Assembly (NCBI GenBank): GCA_035279665.1
Contig: DATEHI010000093.1
Location: 1 to 57,879, forward strand
Length of the DNA stretch: 57,879 bases
Reading direction: 5' to 3'
Source of the DNA: CF-13 sp035279665
GTDB taxonomy: Bacteria > Chloroflexota > Dormibacteria > CF-121
The position numbers were made by a program, and so were the translations under genes. How positions within the stretch are numbered: position 1 is the stretch's first letter; every line of letters starts with the position of its first letter. A model generated the notes under the pieces. The model saw nothing but the letters and a program-made list of their open reading frames with translations. It ran no database searches and had not been told where the DNA came from. Below are positions 8,884 to 17,306 of the stretch, one piece after another.

Positions 8884-9873
8884 ATGCGCGACGTTATGAC
8901 CGAGGTCAAGGGGTGGCTCGAGAGTGGCGACCCGGTCGCGGTCGCGACCGTGATCAGCACCTGGGGGAGCGCCCCGCGGCCCGCCGGCTCGCGAATGGCC
9001 ATCAGCCAGTCGGGAAAGATCGCCGGGTCGGTCAGCGGCGGATGCCTCGAGGGTGAGGTCTTCGAGCAGGCCCAGGCGATCCTGAAGGGGAAGCCCGCCA
9101 GCCTGTTTCACTACGGCGTCAGTGACGACCTCGCCTGGACCGTCGGCCTGAGCTGCGGGGGCGAAATCGATGTGCTCGTCGAGCCACTCGCGCAGGTGCA
9201 TCGCGAGCTGATGACCGCGTTGGAGCAAGAGCATCCGGTGGTGCTGAAGACGGGCGTCGGCGAGGCGCCCGGTGCACGCGCGCTCCTCACGCCGGAGGAC
9301 CCCGAGGTCCCCGACCTTCTCAACCGGGAGAACCCGGTCCGCCAGGACGGTGTCTTCCTCGAGCCCTTCCCCCGTCCACCGGAGCTCTTCATCTTCGGCG
9401 GCTCGCACGTCGCCATCCCGCTGACGCGCCTGGCGAGCGCGATCGGGTTCCGGGTGACGGTCGTCGATGCCCGCTCGAAGTTCGCGGACAAGGACCGCTT
9501 TCCGGAGGCGCGACGGGTGATCAAGGCCTGGCCTGATGAGATCCTGAAGGACCTGTCGATGGACGGGTCCACCTACGTTGTGATCCTGACGCACGACCCG
9601 AAGTTCGATGATCCGACGATCACCGCAGCGCTGCGCGGGCGTCCGCGCTACATCGGCGCCATCGGCAGCAAGAAGACCCATCGCGACCGGGTCGCGAGGT
9701 TGATCAAGGCCGGCGTCGACCCGGCCGAGATCGAGCGCGTCCATGCGCCGATCGGCCTCGACCTCGGGGCCCAGACCGCCGAGGAGACGGCACTGGCGAT
9801 CCTGGCGCAAATGGTCGCGGTGCGCCATGGGAAGCAGGGGGGCCCGATGCCCGGCCCGGCCGCAGCGGCGTGA
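8884..9873 (+). CDS. XdhC/CoxI family molybdenum cofactor maturation protein
   Basis: A 329-residue protein with an N-terminal XdhC_CoxI domain (VATVISTWGSAPRPAGSRM, VSGGCLEGEV) and a C-terminal Rossmann XdhC domain (LFIFGGSHVAIPL, VVDARSKFADKDRF, YIGAIGSKKT). Family members bind the Mo cofactor and help sulfurate and insert it into xanthine dehydrogenase-type enzymes; CoxF and CoxI of CO oxidisers belong here. There is no SD, but TACACT ends 6 nt before the ATG at 8884, as expected for a leaderless message. The stop overlaps the next start (GTGA). Which of coxF or coxI it corresponds to cannot be told from sequence alone. Confidence 0.9.
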   Translation: MRDVMTEVKGWLESGDPVAVATVISTWGSAPRPAGSRMAISQSGKIAGSVSGGCLEGEVFEQAQAILKGKPASLFHYGVSDDLAWTVGLSCGGEIDVLVEPLAQVHRELMTALEQEHPVVLKTGVGEAPGARALLTPEDPEVPDLLNRENPVRQDGVFLEPFPRPPELFIFGGSHVAIPLTRLASAIGFRVTVVDARSKFADKDRFPEARRVIKAWPDEILKDLSMDGSTYVVILTHDPKFDDPTITAALRGRPRYIGAIGSKKTHRDRVARLIKAGVDPAEIERVHAPIGLDLGAQTAEETALAILAQMVAVRHGKQGGPMPGPAAAA

Positions 9874-10907
9874 AGGCCGAGTCGCTTCGGGGTTCGCGGT
9901 TGAGCTCCGAGGGGATCCAGGGCGCCGTTCTGGCGCAGACGCTGCTGGTTCCGGACGACCACCATCGGGTCTTGCTGCTCAAGGGCCGGATTCTGACCGC
10001 GGCCGACTGGCCGGTGGTGGCGAGCGCCCGGGTCGATGAGCTCCATGTGGTGCGGATGGAAAAGGGCGATGTCCACGAAGATGAGGCCGCCCGTCTCCTG
10101 GCGAAACTGGTCGCCGGGCCGGGCGTCATCGTGCACGGCCCGGTCGAGAGCCAGGTCCGCTTGAGCGCCGAGGTCAACGGCATCTTCAAGGTCGACGCCG
10201 AGCGGCTGCAGGCGCTCAACAGCATCCAGGACGTCTCGATTTTCACCCTCTTCGACGGCCAGCTGGTCTCGAAGGGCAAGACCATCGCCGGGGTCAAGGT
10301 CACCCCCTTCGTCGTGCCCGAGACTCGACTTCGCGAGGCAGAGCGCGTTGCGGTCGGCGGCGAGGGTGTGGTCCGCGTCCTGGCCTTCCGGCCGATGCGG
10401 GTGGGAGTCCTCGTGCGCGAGCGGCTGGACCCGGCGCAGCGCGAGAAGTTCCAGACGTCGATCGAGATGAAGGTCGCCTGGTTCGGCTCGACGATCAGCG
10501 AGATCCAGTACGTCGCTGACGACGTCAGCGCGGTCGAAGTGGCGGTCGCCGGCCTTCTCCGAGATGCGGACTTGCTGCTGACTGCCGGCGCGAACGCGAC
10601 CGACCCGCTCGACCCGACGCTGATAGCGCTCGAGCGACTTCACGCCCGCATGGAAAAGCAAGGCGCCCCGGCGCACCCGGGCAGCGCGGTCTGGCTCGCC
10701 TACCTGACCGACAAGCCGATCTTCGGCGTGGCGGCCTGCGGAATGTTCTCCCGCGCGACGGTGCTCGACCTCATCCTGCCGCGGCTGTTCACGGGGGCGC
10801 GCGTCACGGCGGACGACTTCAATCGCCTCGGCCATGGTGGGCTCCTCTCGAAAGATATGGCGTTTCGTTTTCCGGCTTACGGCGCCTTCGACACGCTCGA
10901 CCAGTAA
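9870..10907 (+). CDS. MoeA/MogA-like molybdopterin-binding domain protein
   Basis: A 345-residue protein whose C-terminal half (about 160-345) looks like a MoCF_biosynth (MoeA C-terminal/MogA) fold. It includes RVGVLVRE, then LLRDADLLLTAGANATDPLDP, the position of the TGGxSxGxxD loop in MoeA, and HPGSAVWLAYLTDKPIFGVAACGMFSRATVLDLILPRL. The first 150 residues resemble the hydrophobic-acidic N-terminal regions of these proteins. The usual MoeA domains I and II are not evident, so it is not a plain MoeA. It overlaps the upstream XdhC gene (GTGA) and precedes the form I cox promoter. A role as a Mo-cofactor carrier for the two hydroxylases fits, but is inference. Confidence 0.75.
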   Translation: MKAESLRGSRLSSEGIQGAVLAQTLLVPDDHHRVLLLKGRILTAADWPVVASARVDELHVVRMEKGDVHEDEAARLLAKLVAGPGVIVHGPVESQVRLSAEVNGIFKVDAERLQALNSIQDVSIFTLFDGQLVSKGKTIAGVKVTPFVVPETRLREAERVAVGGEGVVRVLAFRPMRVGVLVRERLDPAQREKFQTSIEMKVAWFGSTISEIQYVADDVSAVEVAVAGLLRDADLLLTAGANATDPLDPTLIALERLHARMEKQGAPAHPGSAVWLAYLTDKPIFGVAACGMFSRATVLDLILPRLFTGARVTADDFNRLGHGGLLSKDMAFRFPAYGAFDTLDQ

Positions 10908-10962
10908 TTAATCCCCCGCTTTCCCACACTGGAGCGGGGCCCCCATCCTTTTCGTTGGGCGA

Positions 10963-10991
10963 TTGACAACCAGCGGTTGCCGGACTACGGT
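10963..10991 (+). promoter_or_regulatory. Predicted promoter of the form I cox operon
   Basis: A perfect TTGACA (10963-10968), a 17-nt spacer and TACGGT (10986-10991), 49 nt upstream of the coxM ATG at 11041. It is the only good promoter in the 133-nt gap between the maturation genes and coxMSL. Confidence 0.55.
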
Positions 10992-11040
10992 TAACGGACG
11001 CGTCGGCGGGTTTCCACAATCGCTGTAGGAGGGGTTGTCC

Positions 11041-11913
11041 ATGCTGCCAGCGCCGTTTGAGTATCACGCCCCGAGGACCATGGACGAGGCGCTCGGCCTC
11101 CTCGATGAGCTCGGTGAAGACGCCAAGGTCCTGGCAGGTGGCCAGAGCCTGATCCCGCTTCTCAAGTTACGGTTCGCGAGCCCGGGCCACCTGATCGATA
11201 TCAACAAGATCAGGGACCTCGACTATCTCGAGGAGCGTGACGGCACGCTGCGCATCGGCCCACTGTTGCGCCACAAATCCGCGGAGCGTTCGAGCCTGCT
11301 GGCTTCCCGATACCAGGTCATGGCGGACGCCGCCCCACAGATCGCCGACCCCATCATTCGGAACCGCGGAACGATCGCGGGATCGGTCGCTCATGCGGAT
11401 CCCTCCGGCGATTGGGGAACGGTCTTGCTCGCGCTCGACGCCGATCTGGTCCTTCGCTCGAAGTCCGGGAGTCGGACGGTCAAGGCGCGTGACTTCTTCA
11501 GTGGGCCATTCAGCACCGCGCTGGAACCGGCCGAGATCCTCAGCGAGATCCGGATACCCGCGGCCAAGCCGCAGACCGGCGGCGCGTATCTCAAGCTGGA
11601 GCGCAAGGTCGGTGACTTCGCCACCGTCGCGGTCGCGGTCCACCTGCAGATGGATGACGGCAAGGTCGGGTCGGCGGGAATTGGACTGACCGCGGTTGGC
11701 CCGCAAAACATCAAGGCGGAGCGGGCCGAGGCGGCGCTGAAGGGCGCCCGACTGGATGACGCCGCCATCAAAGAGGCGGCCGCCCTGGCGTCGGAAGCCG
11801 CCGAGCCGAAGGCTGACCATCGCGGTTCTGTCGAATACAAACGCAACGTCGTCCGGGTATTTACCGAGCGTGGACTCAAGCGCGCCTACGAGCGTGCCCG
11901 GGGAGGTGGATGA
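11041..11913 (+). CDS. coxM: Form I CO dehydrogenase FAD-binding medium subunit
   Basis: A 290-residue FAD subunit of aerobic CO dehydrogenase. The FAD motifs are AGGQSLIPLLKLRF near residues 32-45 and TIAGSVAHADPSGDWG near 110-125. The ATG at 11041 is chosen because TAGGAGGGG (11026-11034) is at ideal spacing; a TTG at 11035 would sit on the SD. It is the first gene of the M-S-L order, the arrangement typical of genuine form I operons. It would pass electrons from CoxS to a quinone or other membrane acceptor. Its 3' end overlaps the region of the coxS SD. Confidence 0.94.
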   Translation: MLPAPFEYHAPRTMDEALGLLDELGEDAKVLAGGQSLIPLLKLRFASPGHLIDINKIRDLDYLEERDGTLRIGPLLRHKSAERSSLLASRYQVMADAAPQIADPIIRNRGTIAGSVAHADPSGDWGTVLLALDADLVLRSKSGSRTVKARDFFSGPFSTALEPAEILSEIRIPAAKPQTGGAYLKLERKVGDFATVAVAVHLQMDDGKVGSAGIGLTAVGPQNIKAERAEAALKGARLDDAAIKEAAALASEAAEPKADHRGSVEYKRNVVRVFTERGLKRAYERARGGG

Positions 11914-11915
11914 AC

Positions 11916-12428
11916 ATGAGCCAGTCGATCACAGTGACTGTCAACGGCGAGAAACGCAGTGCCGAGGTCGAGCCGCGGCTCCTCCTCGTGCACTTCCTCC
12001 GCGAAAAACTCCGATTGACCGGGACCCACATCGGCTGCGACACGACCCACTGCGGCGCCTGTACGGTGTTGGTCGACGGGACGCCCGTAAAGTCCTGCAC
12101 CATGCTCGCGGTCCAGGCCGATGGTCAGCAGGTCACCACGGTTGAGGCTTTGGCCGCTAGCGGCACCCTGCATCCCATCCAGGCGGCGTTCAAGGAGGAA
12201 CACGGGCTCCAATGCGGCTTCTGCACGCCCGGCATGATGCTGACCAGCATTGCGCTCTTGAAGGAGAAGCCGGAGCCCTCCGACGACGACATCCGCTGGG
12301 CGCTGTCGGGCAACATCTGTCGCTGTACCGGCTACATGAACATCGTCAAAGCGGTCAAGCATGCAGGCGCCCAGATGCGAGCGGCCGCATCCGTACCCGA
12401 GGCGGCCACGGCCGCGACGAGGAGCTGA
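11916..12428 (+). CDS. coxS: Form I CO dehydrogenase [2Fe-2S] small subunit
   Basis: A 170-residue iron-sulfur subunit. Proximal and distal [2Fe-2S] sites are seen in GCDTTHCGACT and CTML, then in QCGFCTPGMM and ICRCTGYMN. The ATG at 11916 lies 9 nt after GGGAGG. An ATG six nucleotides earlier (11910) overlaps the coxM stop but would sit only 3 nt from the SD. The C-terminal extension is Ala/Thr-rich. It is very similar to the form II CoxS at 2446, as expected for paralogous subunits, and is followed 3 nt later by coxL. Confidence 0.93.
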   Translation: MSQSITVTVNGEKRSAEVEPRLLLVHFLREKLRLTGTHIGCDTTHCGACTVLVDGTPVKSCTMLAVQADGQQVTTVEALAASGTLHPIQAAFKEEHGLQCGFCTPGMMLTSIALLKEKPEPSDDDIRWALSGNICRCTGYMNIVKAVKHAGAQMRAAASVPEAATAATRS

Positions 12429-12431
12429 ACC

Positions 12432-14786
12432 ATGGCTGTCGAAACCCCACTCAAGGGCAACATCGGCGACAGCATCAAGCGCAAGGAAGACGACCGCTTC
12501 ATCCGAGGCAAGGGCAACTACCTGGACGACATCAACCTCCCTGGCATGCTGCACATGGCCATCCACCGCAGCCCGTTCGCCCACGCCCGGATCAAGTCGA
12601 TCAACACGGACGCCGCCCAGGCCGTCCCGGGTGTCGTGGCGGTCGTGACGGGTTCGCTGCTGGCCCAGCACAAGCTCGCCTGGATGCCGACGCTCTCTGG
12701 CGACACCCAGGCTGTGCTGGCGACCGACAAGGTGCGCTTCCAGGGTCAGGAGGTCGCCTGCGTGATCGCGACCGATCCGTACGTGGCCCGGGACGCCGCG
12801 GCGCTGGTCGAGGTCGACTATGACGTGCTCCAGGCGGTCGTCACCCCGCAGAAAGCGCTGGAGCCGGGGGCGCCCCTGATTCGTGACGATAAAGAGGGCC
12901 AGAAGGGCAACCATATCTATCACTGGGAAGCGGGCGACAAGGCGAAGACCGATGAGGCCTTTGCGAAAGCCGATCGGGTCGTCAAGCTGGATACGTTCTA
13001 TCCACGCTGCCATCCGTCGCCGCTGGAAACCTGCGGCATCGTCGCCGACATCAACCCGGCGACCGCGCACGCCACCCTCTACATGACCTCGCAAGCGCCA
13101 CATGCGCACCGCACGTTGTTCGCGATCGTCGCGGGGTTGCCCGAGCAGAACATCCGGATCATCTCGCCCGACATCGGTGGCGGCTTTGGCAACAAGGTGC
13201 CGATCTATCCCGGTTACGTCGTCGCGACGGCGGCGTCCCTGCTCATTGGCAAACCGGTGAAGTGGGTCGAGGACCGCAGCGAAAACCTGATCTCGACCGG
13301 CTTCGCCCGCGACTATTACATGTCGGGCGAGCTGGCGCTCCGCAACGACGGGCGCATGCTGGGATTGCGGGTCAAGATGCTCAGCGACAACGGCGCCTTC
13401 TATGCCGATGCCCAACCGACGAAGTTCAGGGCCGGGCTCTTCCATATCGTGACCGGCTCGTACGATCTTCCGGCGGCCCATGTGGAGACGGACGGCGCCT
13501 ACACGAACAAAGCGCCCGGCGGCGTCGCCTATCGCTGCTCGTTCCGCGTGACCGAGGCGTCCTACCTGATCGAGCGCTTGGTCGAGAGTGCCGCGCTCGA
13601 GATGAACATGGACCCGACCGACATCCGGCTCAAGAACTTCATCCAGCCCGAACAGTTCCCCTACATGTCGGCCACCGGCTTCGAGTACGACAGTGGCAAT
13701 TACCCCAGGGCGATGCAGGTTGCCCTGGACAAGCTCGGCTACGCGGAGCTGCGGAAGGAGCAGGCCGAGAAGCGGAAGAAGGGTGAATTGATGGGGATCG
13801 GCGTCGCCAGCTTCACGGAAGTTGTCGGCGCAGGCCCGGGTAAGCACTACGACATCGCCGGGCTGCGGATGTTCGACTCGGCGGAATTGCGCGTCCATCC
13901 CACCGGCAAGGCGATCCTCAAGCTGGGCGTCAAGAGCCAGGGGCAGGGGCACGAGACGACGTTCGCGCAGATCGTGACCGAGGAGCTCGGCATCCCGGCC
14001 GCCGACATCGAGGTGCAAGAAGGAGACACCGACAACACCCCCTACGGGCTGGGCACCTATGCGAGCCGCAGCACGCCGGTCGGTGGAGCGGCTACAGCGA
14101 TGGTCTCGCGAAAGCTGCGCGACAAGGCGAAGAAGATCGCGGCCCACTTGCTCGAAGCCTCCGAGGCCGACATCGAATTCGACCACGGCAAGTTCTTCGT
14201 GCGCGGCTCGCCCTCGAAGTCAAAGACCATCCAGGACGTGGCGTTTGCCGCCTACACCAACCTGCCCGATGGGTTGGAGGCCGGCCTCGAGGGCGTGACC
14301 TACTACGATCCGCCCAACATGACGTTTCCTTTCGGGACCTACCTGGTGGTGGTCGACATCGACCGTGGCACCGGCCAGGTCAAGGTCCGCCGCACGGTGG
14401 CGGTCGACGACTGCGGGGTGCGGATCAACCCGATGGTGGTCGAGGGACAGATCCACGGTGGCCTCACCGAGGGTTTTGGCATTGCCTTCATGGAGCTGAT
14501 CACCTTCGACGAGGAAGGAAACTGCCTCGGCTCCAATTTCACCGATTACCTGTTGCCCACGAGCTGGGAGACGCCGAAGTTCGAGATGGGCGAGACCGTC
14601 ACGCCGTCGCCCCATCACCCGCTCGGCGCGAAAGGCGTGGGTGAGTCGGCCACGGTCGGCTCGCCGGCGGCCTTCGTCAACGCCGTGATCGATGCGGTGG
14701 GACACCTGGGCATCAGGAACATCGACATGCCGCTCACCTCGGACAAGGTCTGGGAGGCGCTGAACAAGGTCGGCGCGGCGGAGTAA
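12432..14786 (+). CDS. coxL: Form I aerobic CO dehydrogenase large subunit (Mo-Cu)
   Basis: A 784-residue catalytic subunit that oxidises CO with water to CO2. The diagnostic form I active-site loop AYRCSFR is at residues 366-372. Its Cys369 is the expected copper-binding residue of the Mo-S-Cu centre. DIGGGFGNK is near 247-255 and GQGHETT near 498-504. The presumed catalytic Glu738 is in GVGES. Length and motif spacing match characterised CO dehydrogenases, so atmospheric or trace CO oxidation is a well-supported function. Translation starts 3 nt after the coxS stop, with GAGGAG nearby. No coxG-type membrane-recruitment gene is found in the window. Confidence 0.96.
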   Translation: MAVETPLKGNIGDSIKRKEDDRFIRGKGNYLDDINLPGMLHMAIHRSPFAHARIKSINTDAAQAVPGVVAVVTGSLLAQHKLAWMPTLSGDTQAVLATDKVRFQGQEVACVIATDPYVARDAAALVEVDYDVLQAVVTPQKALEPGAPLIRDDKEGQKGNHIYHWEAGDKAKTDEAFAKADRVVKLDTFYPRCHPSPLETCGIVADINPATAHATLYMTSQAPHAHRTLFAIVAGLPEQNIRIISPDIGGGFGNKVPIYPGYVVATAASLLIGKPVKWVEDRSENLISTGFARDYYMSGELALRNDGRMLGLRVKMLSDNGAFYADAQPTKFRAGLFHIVTGSYDLPAAHVETDGAYTNKAPGGVAYRCSFRVTEASYLIERLVESAALEMNMDPTDIRLKNFIQPEQFPYMSATGFEYDSGNYPRAMQVALDKLGYAELRKEQAEKRKKGELMGIGVASFTEVVGAGPGKHYDIAGLRMFDSAELRVHPTGKAILKLGVKSQGQGHETTFAQIVTEELGIPAADIEVQEGDTDNTPYGLGTYASRSTPVGGAATAMVSRKLRDKAKKIAAHLLEASEADIEFDHGKFFVRGSPSKSKTIQDVAFAAYTNLPDGLEAGLEGVTYYDPPNMTFPFGTYLVVVDIDRGTGQVKVRRTVAVDDCGVRINPMVVEGQIHGGLTEGFGIAFMELITFDEEGNCLGSNFTDYLLPTSWETPKFEMGETVTPSPHHPLGAKGVGESATVGSPAAFVNAVIDAVGHLGIRNIDMPLTSDKVWEALNKVGAAE

Positions 14787-14801
14787 AGGTAAGGATTACG
14801 G

Positions 14802-15770
14802 ATGTCACTCGCGGATGACGTGCTGGACCGGGCGGCGGAGCTGCGGCGGCGCGGCGAAACGTTTGTGGTCGCAACCGTCGTCCGGGTCGAGCCACCGACA
14901 TCGGCGCAGGCCGGCGACAAGGCGCTGATCACCGCCGACGGCAAGCTCTGGGGCTGGGTCGGCGGTCGGTGCTCAGAAGGGCTGGTGCGGCGCGAGGCGA
15001 TGATCGCCATGGGGGACGCCCAGCCCCGACTGGTCAAGATCGCGCCCGACGAATCGCCCGATCATCTACCCGGCGTCGTCTCGCACCTGAGCACCTGCCC
15101 GAGTGCCGGCAGGCTGGATGTCTTCATCGATCCTCAGCTGCCACGACCGTTGCTGCTCGTCGTCGGCGATACGCCGGCGGCGCGTACGCTCGTCAGGTTG
15201 GGCGCCACCATCGGGTACAAGACGTGTGCGGTGCACCCGGGCGCGGTTCCGACCGACTTCCCCGAGGCGGACCAGGTCATCGGCTCGCTCGACCTGGCGT
15301 CGGCGCAGCCCAACGCGAGCACCTGGGCCGTTGTGGCCACGATGGGCCACTACGACGAGGATGCCATCGAGGCGCTCTTACGCTATGACGTCGCCTACAT
15401 CGGATTGGTGGCCAGCCGCCGCCGCGCCGCCACGGTTCTCGGTGTGCTTCAAGGTCGAGGTGTCAGCGGCGTGGATCGCGTTCGACGCGCCGCCGACAGC
15501 GCGGTTGGTGGCTCTCAGGAAGAGATCGCCCTGGCGACGCTTGCCGAGATCGCCGGCGAGCGCCACGCGGATCACCGCCGCTACGCGATTTCATTGCCGG
15601 AGACCGCCATCGATCCGATCTGCGGCATGACGGTCGACGTTAAGGGCGCGATGCACACGCTGAGGGTGGGGGAGACCATCCACTACTTTTGCGGCGCCGG
15701 CTGCCTGGATGCGTTCAAGCTGCGGGAAGGTCAGGCCGCGAAGTCCCGACCCTCCCGCGGTGACGGCTAA
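14802..15770 (+). CDS. XdhC-family protein with C-terminal YHS (TRASH-like) metal-binding domain
   Basis: A 322-residue fusion. Residues 1-110 are an XdhC_CoxI domain (GETFVVATVVRVEPPTSAQAGDKALI, WVGGRCSEGLVRREA). Residues 120-260 are the Rossmann XdhC domain (LLLVVGDTPAARTLVRLGA, YIGLVASRRRAATVL, EEIALATLAEIAG). The last 50 residues form a YHS domain with Cys274 in DPICGM and Cys297/Cys301 in YFCGAGC, a typical thiolate metal site. An SD (AAGGTAAGGA) precedes the ATG, 15 nt after coxL, so it belongs to the form I operon. XdhC proteins handle Mo cofactor. The Cys-rich tail might deliver copper or another metal to the Mo-Cu site; that is inference. Confidence 0.88.
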   Translation: MSLADDVLDRAAELRRRGETFVVATVVRVEPPTSAQAGDKALITADGKLWGWVGGRCSEGLVRREAMIAMGDAQPRLVKIAPDESPDHLPGVVSHLSTCPSAGRLDVFIDPQLPRPLLLVVGDTPAARTLVRLGATIGYKTCAVHPGAVPTDFPEADQVIGSLDLASAQPNASTWAVVATMGHYDEDAIEALLRYDVAYIGLVASRRRAATVLGVLQGRGVSGVDRVRRAADSAVGGSQEEIALATLAEIAGERHADHRRYAISLPETAIDPICGMTVDVKGAMHTLRVGETIHYFCGAGCLDAFKLREGQAAKSRPSRGDG

Positions 15771-16114
15771 GAGCCGATAATCGGTCGGACTTCGATCGAG
15801 CCGACGCTGGCTGACGGCACCTTGGCTGCGTAGGCGACGGCCTCGTCCTGGTTCTTCGCCTCGATGACGTAGAAGCCGATGACCTGCTCGCTGCCCGCAG
15901 TGGCCGGACCTGAGGCGGTCTTCGTCGATCCGTTGCGCACGCGCACGGTCGTGGCGGTCTTTGACGGCTGGACCGGATCGCCGGCCTTGAACATGCCCTT
16001 CCCGGAAAGCTCCTCGTAGTAGCGGCCAAAGGCGGCCTCTTGCTGCTGGAACTGCGCGCTATCCGGCGCGGGCATCTTCGATTCGTCGGCGTAGAGCAAG
16101 TACAGATACTTCAT
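15767..16114 (-). CDS. YCII-related (DGPF-type) domain protein
   Basis: A 115-residue protein beginning MKYLYLLYADES, with PATAGSEQVIGFYVIEAKNQDEAVAYAAKVP in the second half. This is the usual layout of the YCII/DGPF family of small ferredoxin-fold proteins often encoded beside sigma factors. The function of these proteins is not known. The SD AAAGGAGAGG lies just before the ATG at 16114. Its 3' end overlaps the convergent XdhC-YHS gene by 4 nt. Confidence 0.8.
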   Translation of the reverse strand: MKYLYLLYADESKMPAPDSAQFQQQEAAFGRYYEELSGKGMFKAGDPVQPSKTATTVRVRNGSTKTASGPATAGSEQVIGFYVIEAKNQDEAVAYAAKVPSASVGSIEVRPIIGS

Positions 16115-16134
16115 GTCCTCTCCTTTATTTAGAC

Positions 16135-16160
16135 GCGCGCCTTTCCCTGTGGGGGCGCGC
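16135..16160. repeat. GC-rich stem-loop between two small genes
   Basis: A 7-bp stem GCGCGCC/GGCGCGC (16135-16141, 16154-16160) with loop TTTCCCTGTGGG. It lies after the DUF1059 gene and before the YCII gene, both on the minus strand, and could act as a terminator. The loop begins TTTCC like the repeat cluster 220 nt away, but the rest differs. Confidence 0.4.
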
Positions 16161-16174
16161 TGGTGTTCCGTGGA

Positions 16175-16327
16175 TTAAGCGGGCCTGGCCTGGGCGAGCA
16201 CCTGGTCTTTGGTGACACCCTCCATGTTGTGGACTTGCTTGGCGTGCTGCTGGACACCGGTCACCAGCTTCGCCTCGTCGTCGGTCTGGAGAGACCAGCC
16301 GCATTCGCATTCGACGCGTTTTTGCAT
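16175..16327 (-). CDS. DUF1059-type small protein
   Basis: A 50-residue protein starting MQKRVECECGWSLQ and continuing with HAKQVHNMEGVTKDQVLAQ. The Cys-x-Cys-Gly-Trp start and the His-rich middle (QQHAKQVHNME) match the DUF1059 small-protein family, whose function is unknown. The Cys and His residues may form a small metal site. A near-perfect SD (GAGGAGGTGCGG) lies just upstream of the ATG at 16327, which makes this short gene convincing. Confidence 0.8.
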   Translation of the reverse strand: MQKRVECECGWSLQTDDEAKLVTGVQQHAKQVHNMEGVTKDQVLAQARPA

Positions 16328-16357
16328 TCCGCACCTCCTCGAGACATTTGACTTATT

Positions 16358-16488
16358 CGCTGCCCTTTCCTACCGCCGCCCTTTCCACGCCGGGCGCGGC
16401 CTAGAGCCGGGGGCGGCTAACTTGACCGCCGCCCTTTCCACGCCGGGGGCGGCTAACTTAACCGCCGCCCTTTCCACGCCGGGGCGGC
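16358..16488 (+). repeat. Tandem stem-loop repeats (cluster 1)
   Basis: Two clean copies (16428-16453 and 16464-16488, period 36 nt) and an interrupted copy (16375-16417). A decayed fragment near 16358 may be another. Each clean copy has a stem GCCGCC/GGCGGC around a loop CTTTCCACGCCGG, followed by GCTAACTT or GCTATTTA. The cluster fills the gap upstream of the BTAD regulator. Related units occur at 29061 and, inverted, at 54126-54218. Confidence 0.8.
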
Positions 16489-16535
16489 TATTTAAGATCA
16501 TCGCTGGACCCCTTTGGCGAATGTTTGGAGGCTCA

Positions 16536-17297
16536 TTGCTTCGCATCTACCTGACCGGTGAGGTCGCCGTCGAGCGCGGCGAGCAGTTGCTTCGTGATGG
16601 CGATCTTGCCGGTCGCCAGGGCCGCCTGGCGCTCGTCTACCTCGTGTCGGAGCGGGAGCGGCCGGTCACCCAGTCCGAGCTCGCCGAGCTGCTCTGGCCC
16701 GACTCGCTTCCACCCTCGTGGCCGGTGGCGCTGAGTGCGGTGGTCAGCAAGCTGCGCCAGAAGCTGGGCACCATCGGTCTCGACCGCGACCGGATCATCG
16801 CCAATGCCTTTCGCTGCTACCAGTTTCGGCCACCCAGCGAGACCTGGGTCGACCTCGAGGCCGCCGCCGACGCCGTCCACCAGGCCGAAGGTGCCGTGCT
16901 CGCCCATCAGCCGCAGTTAGCATACGGGCCGTCATTGATCGCGACCACGATTGCGCGCCGCCCGTTCCTTTTGGGAGAGGACGCCCCCTGGGTGATGACT
17001 CGACGCGATCGCCTGCATGACATCCTCGTTCGAGCGCTGGACTGCCGCGTCGAGGCGCTCATCTGGAACGGCGAGCTCGCCCTCGCACAGGACCAGGCGC
17101 GCGCCGCCGTCGAGCTCGAGCCGTTTCGCGAGTCCGGCTATCGCCGGCTGATGCAGGTGCTCGTCAGGCGCGGCGATCGGGCCGAGGCCGTGCGGGTCTA
17201 CCAGCAATGCCGGCAGCGGCTTGCCGACGAGCTGGGTGTTGTCCCCTCGGACGAGACAGCATCGCTGCTGAAGACGCTACTCGGGGACACGGCCTGA
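16536..17297 (+). CDS. BTAD/SARP-type transcriptional regulator
   Basis: A 253-residue regulator. Residues 1-95 form an OmpR-like winged helix (LVYLVSERERPVTQSELAELLWPDS, ALSAVVSKLRQKLG). Residues 100-250 form a bacterial transcriptional activation domain of TPR-like helices (RALDCRVEALIWNGELALAQDQARAAVELEPFRESGYRRLMQVLVRRGDR). There is no ATPase domain, so it is a minimal SARP-like protein. The TTG at 16536 is preferred since GGAGGC ends 5 nt upstream; an ATG at 16521 is the alternative. The open frame continues far upstream through the repeats but without coding character. The target is unknown. It ends 10 nt from the convergent ftsH stop. Confidence 0.85.
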   Translation: MLRIYLTGEVAVERGEQLLRDGDLAGRQGRLALVYLVSERERPVTQSELAELLWPDSLPPSWPVALSAVVSKLRQKLGTIGLDRDRIIANAFRCYQFRPPSETWVDLEAAADAVHQAEGAVLAHQPQLAYGPSLIATTIARRPFLLGEDAPWVMTRRDRLHDILVRALDCRVEALIWNGELALAQDQARAAVELEPFRESGYRRLMQVLVRRGDRAEAVRVYQQCRQRLADELGVVPSDETASLLKTLLGDTA

Positions 17298-17306
17298 AGG
17301 TCGGAC

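Noticed and set aside
16209..16535. Upstream extension of the BTAD regulator frame
   Set aside because: The extra residues only translate the repeat cluster (repeated ANLTAALSTPG), lack coding character and overlap the DUF1059 gene; the TTG at 16536 has a good SD.
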